Source of the DNA: Bacteroidales bacterium
GTDB taxonomy: Bacteria; Bacteroidota; Bacteroidia; Bacteroidales; P3
Assembly: GCA_024681475.1 (NCBI GenBank)
Contig: JAILAT010000047.1
Span: forward strand, 1-64,000
Length of the DNA stretch: 64,000 bases
Direction: 5' to 3'
The notes beneath the pieces were generated by a model. It searched no databases, had not been told where the DNA came from, and was given only the letters and a program-made list of their open reading frames with translations. Shown in pieces: positions 25,750-34,506 of the stretch (its first letter is position 1; each line of letters starts with the position of its first letter). Position numbers and translations under genes: made by a program.

Positions 25750-27464
25750 CGCACCATCCTCCCCTCTTCGACGTTGAAGACATGTTCGCAACGCGCTATC
25801 GTTGCGGCGCGGTGGGCTATCACCACCATCGTGCGTCCGCTCAGCGCCTCGTGGACGGCGTCCATGAAATGCTGCTCTGTGGCGGCATCCAACGCCGCCG
25901 TGGCTTCGTCCATCACCACCACCTCGGGGTTGCCCACCAAGGCGCGTGCTATGCTCACACGTTGCCGCTCGCCGCCCGACAGCAGGCTACCGCCGTCGCC
26001 GATATTGGTGGCCAGACCTTCCGGTTTCGTGGCCAGCAAGGGCTCCACCTGCGCCATGCGCACCGCAGCGGCAATGTCGTCGTGGCTCACCCACGGACGC
26101 CCCAGACGGATGTTTTCTTCTATGGTGGCGTTGAAAAGCATGGGCTCTTGCGGGATGTAGGCTATGCGGCCACGGCGCTCGCTGCCTACGCTGCGCACGC
26201 CATTCACCAGCACGGCGCCCTCCTGGGCATCCAGCAGGCCCACCAGCATGCGTCCCAGCGTCGATTTGCCCGAGCCGCTCACGCCTGTCAGCGCCGTCTG
26301 GCGGTGCATGGGCAGCGGCCATGTGAGGTGCTGCAGCACACGATGCTCGCCATAGGCGAAGCACACATCTTGCAGCTCGATATTTTCAATGGGTTCTTGT
26401 TCAATGGTGTCCGCAGCCATCGGCTCATATTCGCCACTCAGGCTCTCGGCCAGACGCTCCTCGATGCCGCGCCCTTTCTTCAGCTGCGCGATGCCGTTGC
26501 TCAAATCCTTGATGGGTGTGAGCAGAAGCACATAGATCATCAGGTAGGAGACAAACAACGCCGGCGACAGCGTGGCCGCATCGCCCAGCACACGGTGTGC
26601 TCCCAGCAGCAGGATGGCCACGACGATGCAGTTGCCCACAAAGTCGCTCAGCGGCGAGGCGGCATAGATGCGTCGGTACAAACCGATGCGGCGCCGCGTA
26701 AACAGCTTGTTCTGGTTGCGCTGCCGCTCGTTGACATAGTCGATGGCCGTCGCCGCCTTGATCTCTTTCAGCGACTCCAGGGTCTCCTGCGTGGTGCTCA
26801 TCAGCTCGCCGTTGAGCGACTGCAGCTTCTTCGACTGCCGCTTCAGCCGGCGGCTCACCGACAGTAGCCATGTGCCCAAGCCCATCACCGCCACCACCAG
26901 CAGCGTCAGTTTCCAGTCGATGTAGAACAGCATCACCACAAAGATGAGTATCGTCAGCAGCGACTGCACTATCAATTTCACGCTCTCCAGCACATTGGCC
27001 TCATATTCTGCCATATCGTTGCTCATGCGCGACAGCCACTGTCCCTGCTGGTCGCGGCCCCATTCGCTGAAGGGGCGTCCCAGCACGGCACGGTGCAGCG
27101 CGTTGCGCACGTCGCTCAGCACTCCCACACTCACGCCGGCAAAAGAGACCGACGACAGGTAGGAGCACACATTTTTGGAGCCATACAGCACCAGCAGCAG
27201 CAATGCGTAGAGCACCAGGGCACGCATCTGTCCAAACGACGCCAGCCACTCGTACACACGGCCCAGCAGATGCTCCATGGGGTTGACATGCAGCTGCACG
27301 CCACCCCCGGCACTCTCAAGCGCTGAAGGGAATATCAGTTGCAGGAAATCGGTGACACTCAGCGCACACGCCATGGTGAGCAGCGCGGAAGCCGCCGAGG
27401 AGATCACAAAGACCCCCAGCAACCCTTTGCGGCGTCCCATCGCTTCGCGTGTCAGTCGTGCCAT
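25746..27464 (-). CDS. ABC exporter with fused membrane and ATPase domains (MsbA-like)
   Basis: 572 residues: an N-terminal six-helix exporter domain to about residue 320 (for example LTILIFVVMLFYIDWKLTLL) and a C-terminal ATPase with Walker A GVSGSGKST, Q-loop YIPQEP, signature LSGGERQR, Walker B VVMDEATA and switch His in VIAHR. The type exports lipids or other hydrophobic cargo as a dimer. It starts 26 nt after purB and overlaps the following cargo gene by 4 nt. Substrate not determinable. Confidence 0.9.
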   Translation of the reverse strand: MARLTREAMGRRKGLLGVFVISSAASALLTMACALSVTDFLQLIFPSALESAGGGVQLHVNPMEHLLGRVYEWLASFGQMRALVLYALLLLVLYGSKNVCSYLSSVSFAGVSVGVLSDVRNALHRAVLGRPFSEWGRDQQGQWLSRMSNDMAEYEANVLESVKLIVQSLLTILIFVVMLFYIDWKLTLLVVAVMGLGTWLLSVSRRLKRQSKKLQSLNGELMSTTQETLESLKEIKAATAIDYVNERQRNQNKLFTRRRIGLYRRIYAASPLSDFVGNCIVVAILLLGAHRVLGDAATLSPALFVSYLMIYVLLLTPIKDLSNGIAQLKKGRGIEERLAESLSGEYEPMAADTIEQEPIENIELQDVCFAYGEHRVLQHLTWPLPMHRQTALTGVSGSGKSTLGRMLVGLLDAQEGAVLVNGVRSVGSERRGRIAYIPQEPMLFNATIEENIRLGRPWVSHDDIAAAVRMAQVEPLLATKPEGLATNIGDGGSLLSGGERQRVSIARALVGNPEVVVMDEATAALDAATEQHFMDAVHEALSGRTMVVIAHRAATIARCEHVFNVEEGRMVR

Positions 27465-27490
27465 AGCGTCACCCCTCTCCTATTGGTTCA

Positions 27491-28834
27491 TTAGAATTCT
27501 TCGGCGTAGCCAAGATAGTTGTGTGGCGTGATGGCGCGCAGGCGCTCTTTCACCGCCGCGTCGACCTCCAGGCCGTCGATGAAGGCTGCCATCGTTGCTG
27601 CCGTCACCGTCTCGTTGGTGCGCGTCAGCTGTTTCAGCGCCTCATAGGGATTCGGATAGTCCACGCTGCGCAGCACCGTCTGGATGGCCTCGGCGGTCAC
27701 CGCCCAGTTGTCCTCCAGGTCGGCGTGCAGCTTCGCCTCGTTCAGCAGCAGTTTGCCCAAGCCTTTCTGCAACGACTGCAAGGCCACCAGCGAGTGCGCC
27801 AGCGGCACACCGAGGTTGCGTATCACCGTCGAGTCGGTCAGGTCGCGTTGCATACGCGAGATGGGCAGCTTCATCGAGAAATGGGTAAACAGCGCGTCGG
27901 CCACACCCAAGTTGCCTTCGGCGTTCTCGAAGTCTATGGGATTCACCTTGTGCGGCATGGCCGAGCTTCCCACCTCGCCGGCCTTGATGCGCTGGCGGAA
28001 GTAGTTCATCGACACATAGGTCCACACGTCGCGGCACAGGTCTATGAGGATGGTGTTCATCCTTCGCATACCGTCCATGTAGGCCGCCAAATAGTCGTAG
28101 TTCTCAATCTGTGTCGTCAGCTGCTGGCGTTGCAGCCCCAGATGTTCCACGAGGAACATATCGCCAAACTTGCGCCAATCTATCTGAGGATAAGCCACTT
28201 TATGGGCATTGTAGTTGCCCGTGGCGCCACCGAATTTGCCAGTGAAAGGCACCGCGTCGACGGTCTCGAGCTGCTGACGCAGACGATACACGAAGACCAT
28301 CACCTCCTTGCCCAGTCCGGTGGGCGATGCCGGCTGCCCATGGGTGTGCGCCAGCATGGGGATGTTGCGCCACTCTTCGGCCAACGACTCCAGTTTCTCG
28401 ATCAGCGCCACATAGGCGGGACGCATCACGGCAAGGTACGATTCGCGCATCATCATCGGGAAAGCAGTGTTGTTGATGTCCTGCGACGTCAGGCCGAAGT
28501 GCACCAGTTCGCGTGGCGTCGTGATGCCGCGGGCTTCAAGCTGCTCTTTGATGTAATACTCCACGGCCTTCACGTCGTGGTTCGTGGTGCGTTCAATCTC
28601 TTTCACACGCTCTGCGGCCGTCAGGGTCCATTCCTCGTAGATGCCGCGCAGCTTCTGCGCTGTGGCCTCGTCGCAGCCGCCGACACCCAGCTGTGCCATC
28701 AGTGCGATGTAGTATTCCACCTCCACGCGTACGCGGTAGCGTATCAGCGCCGATTCCGAAAAATATTCAGCCAGGCCTTCAGCCTTGCCCCTGTAACGCC
28801 CGTCGATAGGCGATATTGCTTCTAACGTATTCAT
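27491..28834 (-). CDS. purB: Adenylosuccinate lyase
   Basis: 447 residues. PurB acts twice in purine synthesis, splitting SAICAR and adenylosuccinate to release fumarate. Visible: SPIDGRYRGK at the start, TNHDVKAVEYYI, HFGLTSQDINNTA, AHTHGQPASPTGLGKE, and the superfamily signature GSSAMPHKVNPIDFENAEGN. It lies between a PHP phosphatase gene (14 nt) and an ABC exporter (26 nt) in the leftward run. Confidence 0.96.
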   Translation of the reverse strand: MNTLEAISPIDGRYRGKAEGLAEYFSESALIRYRVRVEVEYYIALMAQLGVGGCDEATAQKLRGIYEEWTLTAAERVKEIERTTNHDVKAVEYYIKEQLEARGITTPRELVHFGLTSQDINNTAFPMMMRESYLAVMRPAYVALIEKLESLAEEWRNIPMLAHTHGQPASPTGLGKEVMVFVYRLRQQLETVDAVPFTGKFGGATGNYNAHKVAYPQIDWRKFGDMFLVEHLGLQRQQLTTQIENYDYLAAYMDGMRRMNTILIDLCRDVWTYVSMNYFRQRIKAGEVGSSAMPHKVNPIDFENAEGNLGVADALFTHFSMKLPISRMQRDLTDSTVIRNLGVPLAHSLVALQSLQKGLGKLLLNEAKLHADLEDNWAVTAEAIQTVLRSVDYPNPYEALKQLTRTNETVTAATMAAFIDGLEVDAAVKERLRAITPHNYLGYAEEF

Positions 28835-28848
28835 ATTCTTGTGTTTAT

Positions 28849-29628
28849 TTATCTTACCAATTTCGCGTTCAGGAATTCTTCTTTCTCCATCAGCTTGATG
28901 ATGCTTTTGTTCACCGAGGCGCGCCGTAGTCCTTCGCTGTAGGTGGTGTTGTGCATATCGGTGCCCAAGAATTCCACCCAGCCGTTCTCTATCATGGTGA
29001 ACGCTTTCTTGCGCGCCGCGTCGCCATAGAAGCCTTCCAGCGACAAGATGTTCACCTGGAAGTAGACGCCGGCCTCCTTCAGCTGCTCCATCATCTTCGA
29101 GTTGCTGTCGTAATAGGGATAGCGCTCGGGGTGCGCCAATATCAGGTCGTAGCCTTCCATCTGGCGGTCGAAAAGCACATTCTCCACGCCCAGCATGGGC
29201 TGGTGCAGCGAGAACTCCACCAAAAGCAGCCCTTTGGGCGCCCCCTCGTCGGGGTCGGCAAAGTGGAACGTCAGCAGCTCCTTGCTACGGGCACGGTCGT
29301 CGAAACCGCTGTCCACACGGTATTCGCCCGACACACCCTTCAGCAGCGGCATCGCGCGCTCACCGCGGTGCTGGTCGACTTCGGCGCAGAAAGATTCAAA
29401 ACGGCGCAGGATGTCCTGCTCCTCGTTGGGGAAGCGCGGATACTGGTAGTGTGGCGTTAGCCGTGCCTCTTCGAAGCCCACTTGCTTCATCATTGCCAAC
29501 ACCTCCATGGACATCTCCAACGAATTGCTGCCGTCGTCGACACGTGGCAGCAGATGGCTGTGCATGTCCGTCACCAGCGGCGCGAAGGTCGGCAGCACTT
29601 GGGGTTTCTTTTTCAGGAAATTGAACAT
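28849..29628 (-). CDS. CpsB/CapC-type PHP-domain tyrosine phosphatase
   Basis: 259 residues. It has PHP metal-binding motifs: TDMHSHLLPRVDDGS near the N-terminus, LTPHYQYPRFPN, LILAHPERYPYY and LGTDMHNTTYSE. This family (CpsB, YwqE) removes phosphate from tyrosine kinases that control capsule polysaccharide assembly. No capsule genes are adjacent here; murA is 49 nt upstream and purB 14 nt downstream. The identification is firm, the substrate inferred. Confidence 0.88.
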   Translation of the reverse strand: MFNFLKKKPQVLPTFAPLVTDMHSHLLPRVDDGSNSLEMSMEVLAMMKQVGFEEARLTPHYQYPRFPNEEQDILRRFESFCAEVDQHRGERAMPLLKGVSGEYRVDSGFDDRARSKELLTFHFADPDEGAPKGLLLVEFSLHQPMLGVENVLFDRQMEGYDLILAHPERYPYYDSNSKMMEQLKEAGVYFQVNILSLEGFYGDAARKKAFTMIENGWVEFLGTDMHNTTYSEGLRRASVNKSIIKLMEKEEFLNAKLVR

Positions 29629-29677
29629 ATCTCTTATTTCTACAATCGCTCCGGTTCAGTCGTGCTGAACGAAGAGG

Positions 29678-31045
29678 TTATTCGTTATTGATTCTCTTTA
29701 TTCTTGCACCCAGCGCGTTGAGGCGCACCTCAATCTGCTGGTATCCGCGGTCAATCTGCTCGATGTTGTCGATGCGGCTGGTGCCTTGGGCGGCCATAGC
29801 TGCGATGAGCAGTGCCACACCGGCGCGGATGTCGGGCGACGTCATGCGTACGGCGCGCAGCGGATGCTCGCGGCCCAGACCTATCACCGTGGCGCGGTGC
29901 GGGTCGCAGAGGATGATTTGCGCTCCCATGTCTATCAACTTGTCGACAAAGAACAGACGGCTCTCGAACATCTTCTGGTGTATCAACACGCTGCCGCGCG
30001 CCTGGATGGCTGTCACCAGCGCGATGCTGATAAGGTCGGGAGTGAAGCCTGGCCACGGCGCGTCGCTGATGGTCAGGATGGAGCCGTCCATATAGCGCTC
30101 TATCTCGTACACTTTCTTGCTTGGCACACAAAGGTTGTCGCCCTGCTGCCATATCTCTATACCCAGACGTCGGAACATCTTCGGAATCAGACCCAGATGC
30201 TCCAGCGCCACATTGCTGATGGTGAGGTCGCTCTGCGTCATCGCCGCCATGCCGATGAAACTGCCCACCTCGATCATGTCGGGCAGCAGCCGGTGTGTGG
30301 TGCCGCCAAGCGTGTCCACCCCTTCGATGGTCAGCAGGTTGCTGCGCACGCCGCTGATTTTGGCACCCATGCGGTTCAGCATCTCGCACAGCTGGTACAC
30401 GTAAGGCTCACAGGCTGCATTCATGATCGTGGTGCGGCCCCGGGCCATCACGGCGGCCATCACAATGTTGGCCGTACCTGTCACACTGGCCTCTTCCAGC
30501 AGCATATAGCAGCCCTTCATGCCCCCCTCGGGGACTGTCAGACGGTAGCCGCCATAGGAGTAGCCCTTGCTCTCTTCGGTACGCGGCGACCGCAGCGTGA
30601 AATCTTCAATCTTCACACCCAGTGCCTCGAGGCCTATCAGGTGTGTGTCGATGCGACGGCGGCCGATCTTGTCGCCGCCAGGCTGCGGCACCACGGCCAT
30701 GCCAAAACGGGCCAGCAGTGGACCCGCCAACATGATACTGCCTCGCAGACTCGACGCCAGCGCACAGTATTCAGGCGAACCTATCTTCTCCACGTTCACC
30801 GCGTCGGCCTGGAAACGGTAGCTCTTGCCCACACCGTCCCACGACAGTTCCTCGACCTTCACACCCAGCAGGCGCAACATATCTATCAGGTGGTTGATAT
30901 CCCTGATGTCCGGCACATTCTCTATCACTACGGGCTCCGACGTCAGCAGCACAGCACACAGCACCTGCAACGCCTCGTTCTTGGCGCCCTGCGGAGCAAT
31001 GGTGCCCTGCAGCCGGTAGCCACCTTCTATTTCAAAACTAGCCAT
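29678..31045 (-). CDS. murA: UDP-N-acetylglucosamine 1-carboxyvinyltransferase (Asp-type)
   Basis: 455 residues. MurA transfers enolpyruvate from PEP to UDP-GlcNAc, the first step of peptidoglycan synthesis. Seen: the N-terminal APQGAKNEALQVLCA, the loop PQPGGDKIGRRRIDTH, and C-terminal DPHRATVIGLGREHPL, DIRAGVALLIAA, IDRGYQQIEVRLNALGA. In the catalytic loop the usual Cys (GGCxIGxRP) is Asp. Cys-to-Asp MurA enzymes are known to be naturally resistant to fosfomycin. DUF4290 precedes it by 36 nt. Confidence 0.95.
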   Translation of the reverse strand: MASFEIEGGYRLQGTIAPQGAKNEALQVLCAVLLTSEPVVIENVPDIRDINHLIDMLRLLGVKVEELSWDGVGKSYRFQADAVNVEKIGSPEYCALASSLRGSIMLAGPLLARFGMAVVPQPGGDKIGRRRIDTHLIGLEALGVKIEDFTLRSPRTEESKGYSYGGYRLTVPEGGMKGCYMLLEEASVTGTANIVMAAVMARGRTTIMNAACEPYVYQLCEMLNRMGAKISGVRSNLLTIEGVDTLGGTTHRLLPDMIEVGSFIGMAAMTQSDLTISNVALEHLGLIPKMFRRLGIEIWQQGDNLCVPSKKVYEIERYMDGSILTISDAPWPGFTPDLISIALVTAIQARGSVLIHQKMFESRLFFVDKLIDMGAQIILCDPHRATVIGLGREHPLRAVRMTSPDIRAGVALLIAAMAAQGTSRIDNIEQIDRGYQQIEVRLNALGARIKRINNE

Positions 31046-31081
31046 ATTACCTCCTTGTTTTCTACTTGCACAAAGACGGCG

Positions 31082-31720
31082 CTACACCATTTTGTTTTTT
31101 TTCTTGTCTTTCTTCTTTTTCTGCTTGGTCATCTCGGCAGGCAGACTGTTCTGGTTGATGTGGATGCCGGGGCCGTCCATCACTTGGCGCACCCGCGGGT
31201 CCTTCGACACCTCAAACATCTGCTCCACCACCAGGCGGTCGTCGGGCGTGTCGCCGTTCCAAATCATGTAGGTGCGCTTCGACTGCTGCGCCAGCAGCTT
31301 CAACAGCTCGTTGTATTCGGGCCCGTCGGGCACATCTTTCAGTTTCCGCAGCATCGCCTCCAGGTGCTCTCCGAAGTGGCGGTGCTCGATGTTAACATTC
31401 TTGTAGCCCAACTCGGCGCTAGCGGTATTCTCGCTGTTCATGGCACGCATCTTCAATGCCTGCAAATCGCCAGGACTGTAGGGCCAGTATTTCTCCAACG
31501 AAAACAGCGATATCAGCATCAGATGGTCCCACAGCTTGCGCTGCGCCACCTCGTCTTTCTTCCCCGCTCCCGACACGTGGCCCATCATCTTCACCAATAT
31601 CTCCACCATCTGCTTCTTCTCCTCGCCGTCCGGCAAATCGCAGATGTATTTCACTATCCGTTGCACATTACGCCCGTATTCGCGGAACTGCAACTCCTCA
31701 CGTTGTGTATTATATTCCAT
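31082..31720 (-). CDS. DUF4290 family protein
   Basis: 212 residues, first gene of the leftward run. The N-terminal MEYNTQREELQFREYGRNVQ and the helical body match the DUF4290 family, which in Bacteroidetes lies next to murA. It ends in a very basic tail (KKKKDKKKNK). No signal peptide or membrane helix. The function is unknown; conserved linkage with murA suggests a role around cell wall synthesis. Confidence 0.82.
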   Translation of the reverse strand: MEYNTQREELQFREYGRNVQRIVKYICDLPDGEEKKQMVEILVKMMGHVSGAGKKDEVAQRKLWDHLMLISLFSLEKYWPYSPGDLQALKMRAMNSENTASAELGYKNVNIEHRHFGEHLEAMLRKLKDVPDGPEYNELLKLLAQQSKRTYMIWNGDTPDDRLVVEQMFEVSKDPRVRQVMDGPGIHINQNSLPAEMTKQKKKKDKKKNKMV

Positions 31721-31755
31721 GTTTTGCTCTATATTCTGTTAACTATTGCAATACC

Positions 31756-31813
31756 TGTCCGCGCGCCAGCGCGCACATACATATATAACGCACAAGCGCG
31801 CGCAATAGTATAT
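31756..31813 (+). repeat. Direct repeat, left of the 32148 cargo gene
   Basis: 58 bp starting TGTCC, with CGCGC...GCGCGC pairing elements and ending AATAGTATAT. About 80% identical to 33675-33732, and the two bracket the leftward cargo gene. The rest of the gap 31814-32147 has no gene that I can support. Confidence 0.7.
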
Positions 31814-32147
31814 GGGACGCAAAACATTTTTCAACCCAATAAGAATCAACCCTCTACACCTGCCAGCAGGAAGAATCTGGGCATGCAGGGAACCTCCAAC
31901 TGGCGGGAGTCCAAAGCCGTGTAGTGATGGCCTGTTGTGGTGCAAAAACTTGTCAGTCCAGCGCCTCTCGCAACCAATGGCGAGTCGAGTCTTTGGATAT
32001 TATGGGTAGCGTCAAGGGTGAAAAGCAGACTATCGTTATTGTAGGTTCCATACCAAACTCACTGTTCCCGTCATAAAACAGGTGTCAGAACGGCTAGTAG
32101 TATAATTTTTTTTCTTGGTTTTATTGTTTTATAGAGCATCGTGTTTT

Positions 32148-33548
32148 CTATTGCACCACCAGCTTGCGCACTGTTGTGCCGCGGGCGGTCTGCACGCGCA
32201 CCATATAGGTGCCTCTCGGGATGTCCTCCAGTTTCAGCGTGTGGGCGTTGGTCTCCGTCGGCGATGCTTGCAGCACTGTGCGCCCTGCCATGTCGCACAA
32301 CTCAATGGCAATCAGTGGCTCGTCGGCCACGATGCTCACCTCCTTGTGCGCCGGGTTGGGCTGCAGCCGCACGCCGCTGTTCTCCGCCACGACGATACCA
32401 GTCTCGCCGCCACCCTCTTCGGGACCGTCAGAGTAGAAGAACAGGCAGTTGCACCAGTTGCTGTAGTAGTCCATCTCGCCGTGGTAGTCGCACTCGTGAT
32501 AGCAGTGGCGGCGGAAACAGATGGTGTGGTCGCCCTTCGCCAGACCCGTGAGCACCAGCGTGCTCAGCGAGTCGGTGAAGTCTATCAGCGTGCCCGCCTC
32601 GAAATTCAATCCGCCCGGATGGTCCAGCGATGCCTGGAAGTCCCCGTCGCCCAAGTGTATCCAGTCCAGCACCACCGTGTCGTGGCCCTGATATACAATG
32701 TTGAATGGATACATTACAGGGCATGGCGGCACCGTGTCGTCAGGCACCATCCGTGTGTCAGGCACCATGATGGGCCATATCGCAGGCACTTCCGATACTC
32801 TATTGAATTCGTATCCATGTACAATGGAAGGAATACTATCCTCAGGACTCAGTGTTACTATCGAATCACTATATTCCCACATTCCTATTCTTCTGCAGCC
32901 GTCCACAAAGCATGAATCACCATTTTCCCATGGATCCCATGAACCATTAACTAGAATTGTGGGATAGAAGAAATAAGAGCCGAAATATTGAAAATCAACA
33001 TAATTAGTATTGACTCCGTACCTAACATAGAAATCCTCCCCACTGAAATCGTGGGGGGTATCAAAAAACACCTCCAACACATTAAATTGAAAGGTGTCTC
33101 CCGTCGGGGTGGTGTACACCAGCAACGAACTGTTGTCGGGTGTGTAGGGGGTGTTGGTATCGAAGACAACAATCTTTCTGTCTACCAAGTGAATTGTAGA
33201 ATCAGTGGTATGTTGATAGAGATCAAAATTCCATTGGCCATAAGGGATAAGTGGGTTGTAGGGAGAAAAACGATTGGCTGAAAGTGCAACGGCAACGCCA
33301 TACACCTTTAGTTTATAGTTGTCATATCGATATTTCCAAAAAACACCATAAGGGAAACACCCTAGTGTTGTCTCGCAAGGTATCTTGTCATAGAATAGGT
33401 AGCGGTTGCTTTCACCATAGTTCACCACTATCTGGGTGTTCTGGGCTTGGAGACCGTTTGCTATTCCGACGAATATACAGCTCACCAGCAATACTGACAA
33501 TAGCAATGCACGGTGTATCTTCGCTGATGAATATTGGGTTGCTTTCAT
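32148..33548 (-). CDS. T9SS type A cargo protein, paralogue of the first gene of the window
   Basis: 466 residues. The signal peptide ends near LQAQ at about residue 36. The N-terminal two thirds match nothing I recognise (KVYGVAVALSANRFSPYNP, FQFNVLEVFFDTPHDFSGED, several aromatic runs). From about residue 300 an Fn3-like segment (VVLDWIHLGDGDFQASLDHP) leads to a Cys-rich stretch (CFRRHCYHECDYHGEMDYYS, CNCLFFY), then a type A sorting domain (LQPNPAHKEVSIV, ELCDMAGR, GTYMVRVQ, KLVVQ). The last 130 codons are almost the same as 2-400. It runs against the flanking rightward gene and is framed by two 58-bp direct repeats, which suggests a mobile or shuffled cassette. Confidence 0.85.
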   Translation of the reverse strand: MKATQYSSAKIHRALLLSVLLVSCIFVGIANGLQAQNTQIVVNYGESNRYLFYDKIPCETTLGCFPYGVFWKYRYDNYKLKVYGVAVALSANRFSPYNPLIPYGQWNFDLYQHTTDSTIHLVDRKIVVFDTNTPYTPDNSSLLVYTTPTGDTFQFNVLEVFFDTPHDFSGEDFYVRYGVNTNYVDFQYFGSYFFYPTILVNGSWDPWENGDSCFVDGCRRIGMWEYSDSIVTLSPEDSIPSIVHGYEFNRVSEVPAIWPIMVPDTRMVPDDTVPPCPVMYPFNIVYQGHDTVVLDWIHLGDGDFQASLDHPGGLNFEAGTLIDFTDSLSTLVLTGLAKGDHTICFRRHCYHECDYHGEMDYYSNWCNCLFFYSDGPEEGGGETGIVVAENSGVRLQPNPAHKEVSIVADEPLIAIELCDMAGRTVLQASPTETNAHTLKLEDIPRGTYMVRVQTARGTTVRKLVVQ

Positions 33549-33674
33549 ATTGTATTTTCTTATGTTTATTTCTGATTTATGAACGACGGTCTGTATTAAT
33601 CAATACAGGCAGGAAGAGCCAAATTGGAGAGTATTCACAATATTTGTATGAACGGTTACTGTCGAGTAGAATAG

Positions 33675-33732
33675 TGTCCTCGCGCAAGCGCGCATATATG
33701 CATATAACGCACAAGCTCGTAGAATAGTATAT
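33675..33732 (+). repeat. Direct repeat, right of the 32148 cargo gene
   Basis: The second copy of 31756-31813, sharing TGTCC, CGCGC, AGCGCGCA, ATATAACGCACAAGC and AATAGTATAT. The surrounding gap 33549-34018 also has a small hairpin CTGTATT-AATC-AATACAG at 33591-33608 and the promoter at 33978. Confidence 0.7.
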
Positions 33733-33977
33733 AGAAAACAAAAAAAATACAATTCCTTGAAAACCACCAAGAAGGAACCTCATGATATCATTTTGGCTTT
33801 CTCGTGCATATGGCGGTGTCCATTTTCTGTTTTTTGCACCCAGAAATGAGTAAAATTTACACAAATAATCAATGGGGCAAGGAAAACAACCTAATCTATA
33901 AAGTTGAGAAACAGACAGCTGTGGCATTTTGATTGATCATTACGCAAAAAAAGTTTTGCCAATTCGGTATTGTGTTG

Positions 33978-33985
33978 TAATTTTG
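33978..33985 (+). promoter_or_regulatory. -7 box TAATTTTG for the 34019 gene
   Basis: TAATTTTG followed by CG, with TTTTG at 33954-33958 about 19 nt upstream as a -33 element. 33 nt before the start codon. Confidence 0.7.
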
Positions 33986-34018
33986 CGTCATCATTACACA
34001 AAAGAAAAATCAATAGTT

Positions 34019-34438
34019 ATGGCTAATAACAAGAATTATCTGAACCCCAGCGAGATCGCGCACCGCATGACACCAGATCATATCAGGGAGCTGAAGCCCG
34101 GCCAGGTCTTTGTCTTCGGCAGCAATGGCTACGGTGCTCACGGTGGCGGCGCCGCACGTCAGGCGCTTGAGCATTTCGGTGCCATCATGGGACAAGCCGA
34201 GGGCATGCAAGGCCAGAGCTACGCCATCAATTCGATGGATGGTTTGGAGGAACTCGACGCGCAGGCCACTCGCTTCATCCTCTATGCCCAGGAACACCCC
34301 GAGAAAACATTCCTCGTCACCGCCATCGGCTGCGGCATAGCAGGCTACACTCCCCGCGAGGTGGCGCCGCTGTTCATCAAAGCTGTCGACGTGGCGAACA
34401 TCTGGTTGCCCAAATCATTCTGGAATGAATTGGTATAA
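34019..34438 (+). CDS. A1S_2505-like (phage-type) small protein
   Basis: 139 residues from the ATG at 34019; the longer open frame runs back over the promoter. The core VFVFGSNGYGAHGGGAARQA, FGAIMGQAEGMQGQSYAIN and LVTAIGCGIAGYTPREVAPLF matches the A1S_2505 family, first named from phage non-structural proteins and found widely in bacterial genomes. The Gly-rich loops recall macrodomain-like nucleotide binding, but this is inference. It is a lone rightward gene between leftward ones, which suits a gene acquired separately. Confidence 0.7.
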   Translation: MANNKNYLNPSEIAHRMTPDHIRELKPGQVFVFGSNGYGAHGGGAARQALEHFGAIMGQAEGMQGQSYAINSMDGLEELDAQATRFILYAQEHPEKTFLVTAIGCGIAGYTPREVAPLFIKAVDVANIWLPKSFWNELV

Positions 34439-34478
34439 TGTCTGGAGATAACTGCTCAGCTGATGGGCAACAAACAGA

Positions 34479-34506
34479 AACGGGGGCTGCAGCCCCCGTT
34501 TTTTAT
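34479..34506 (+). terminator. Terminator after the 34019 gene
   Basis: AACGGGGGCT-GC-AGCCCCCGTT followed by TTTT. It also sits at the end of the converging RluA gene. Confidence 0.9.

Noticed and set aside
29786..31924. 712-residue rightward frame opposite murA and DUF4290
   Set aside because: Antisense frame with His- and Gln-rich nonsense composition; murA is clear on the other strand.
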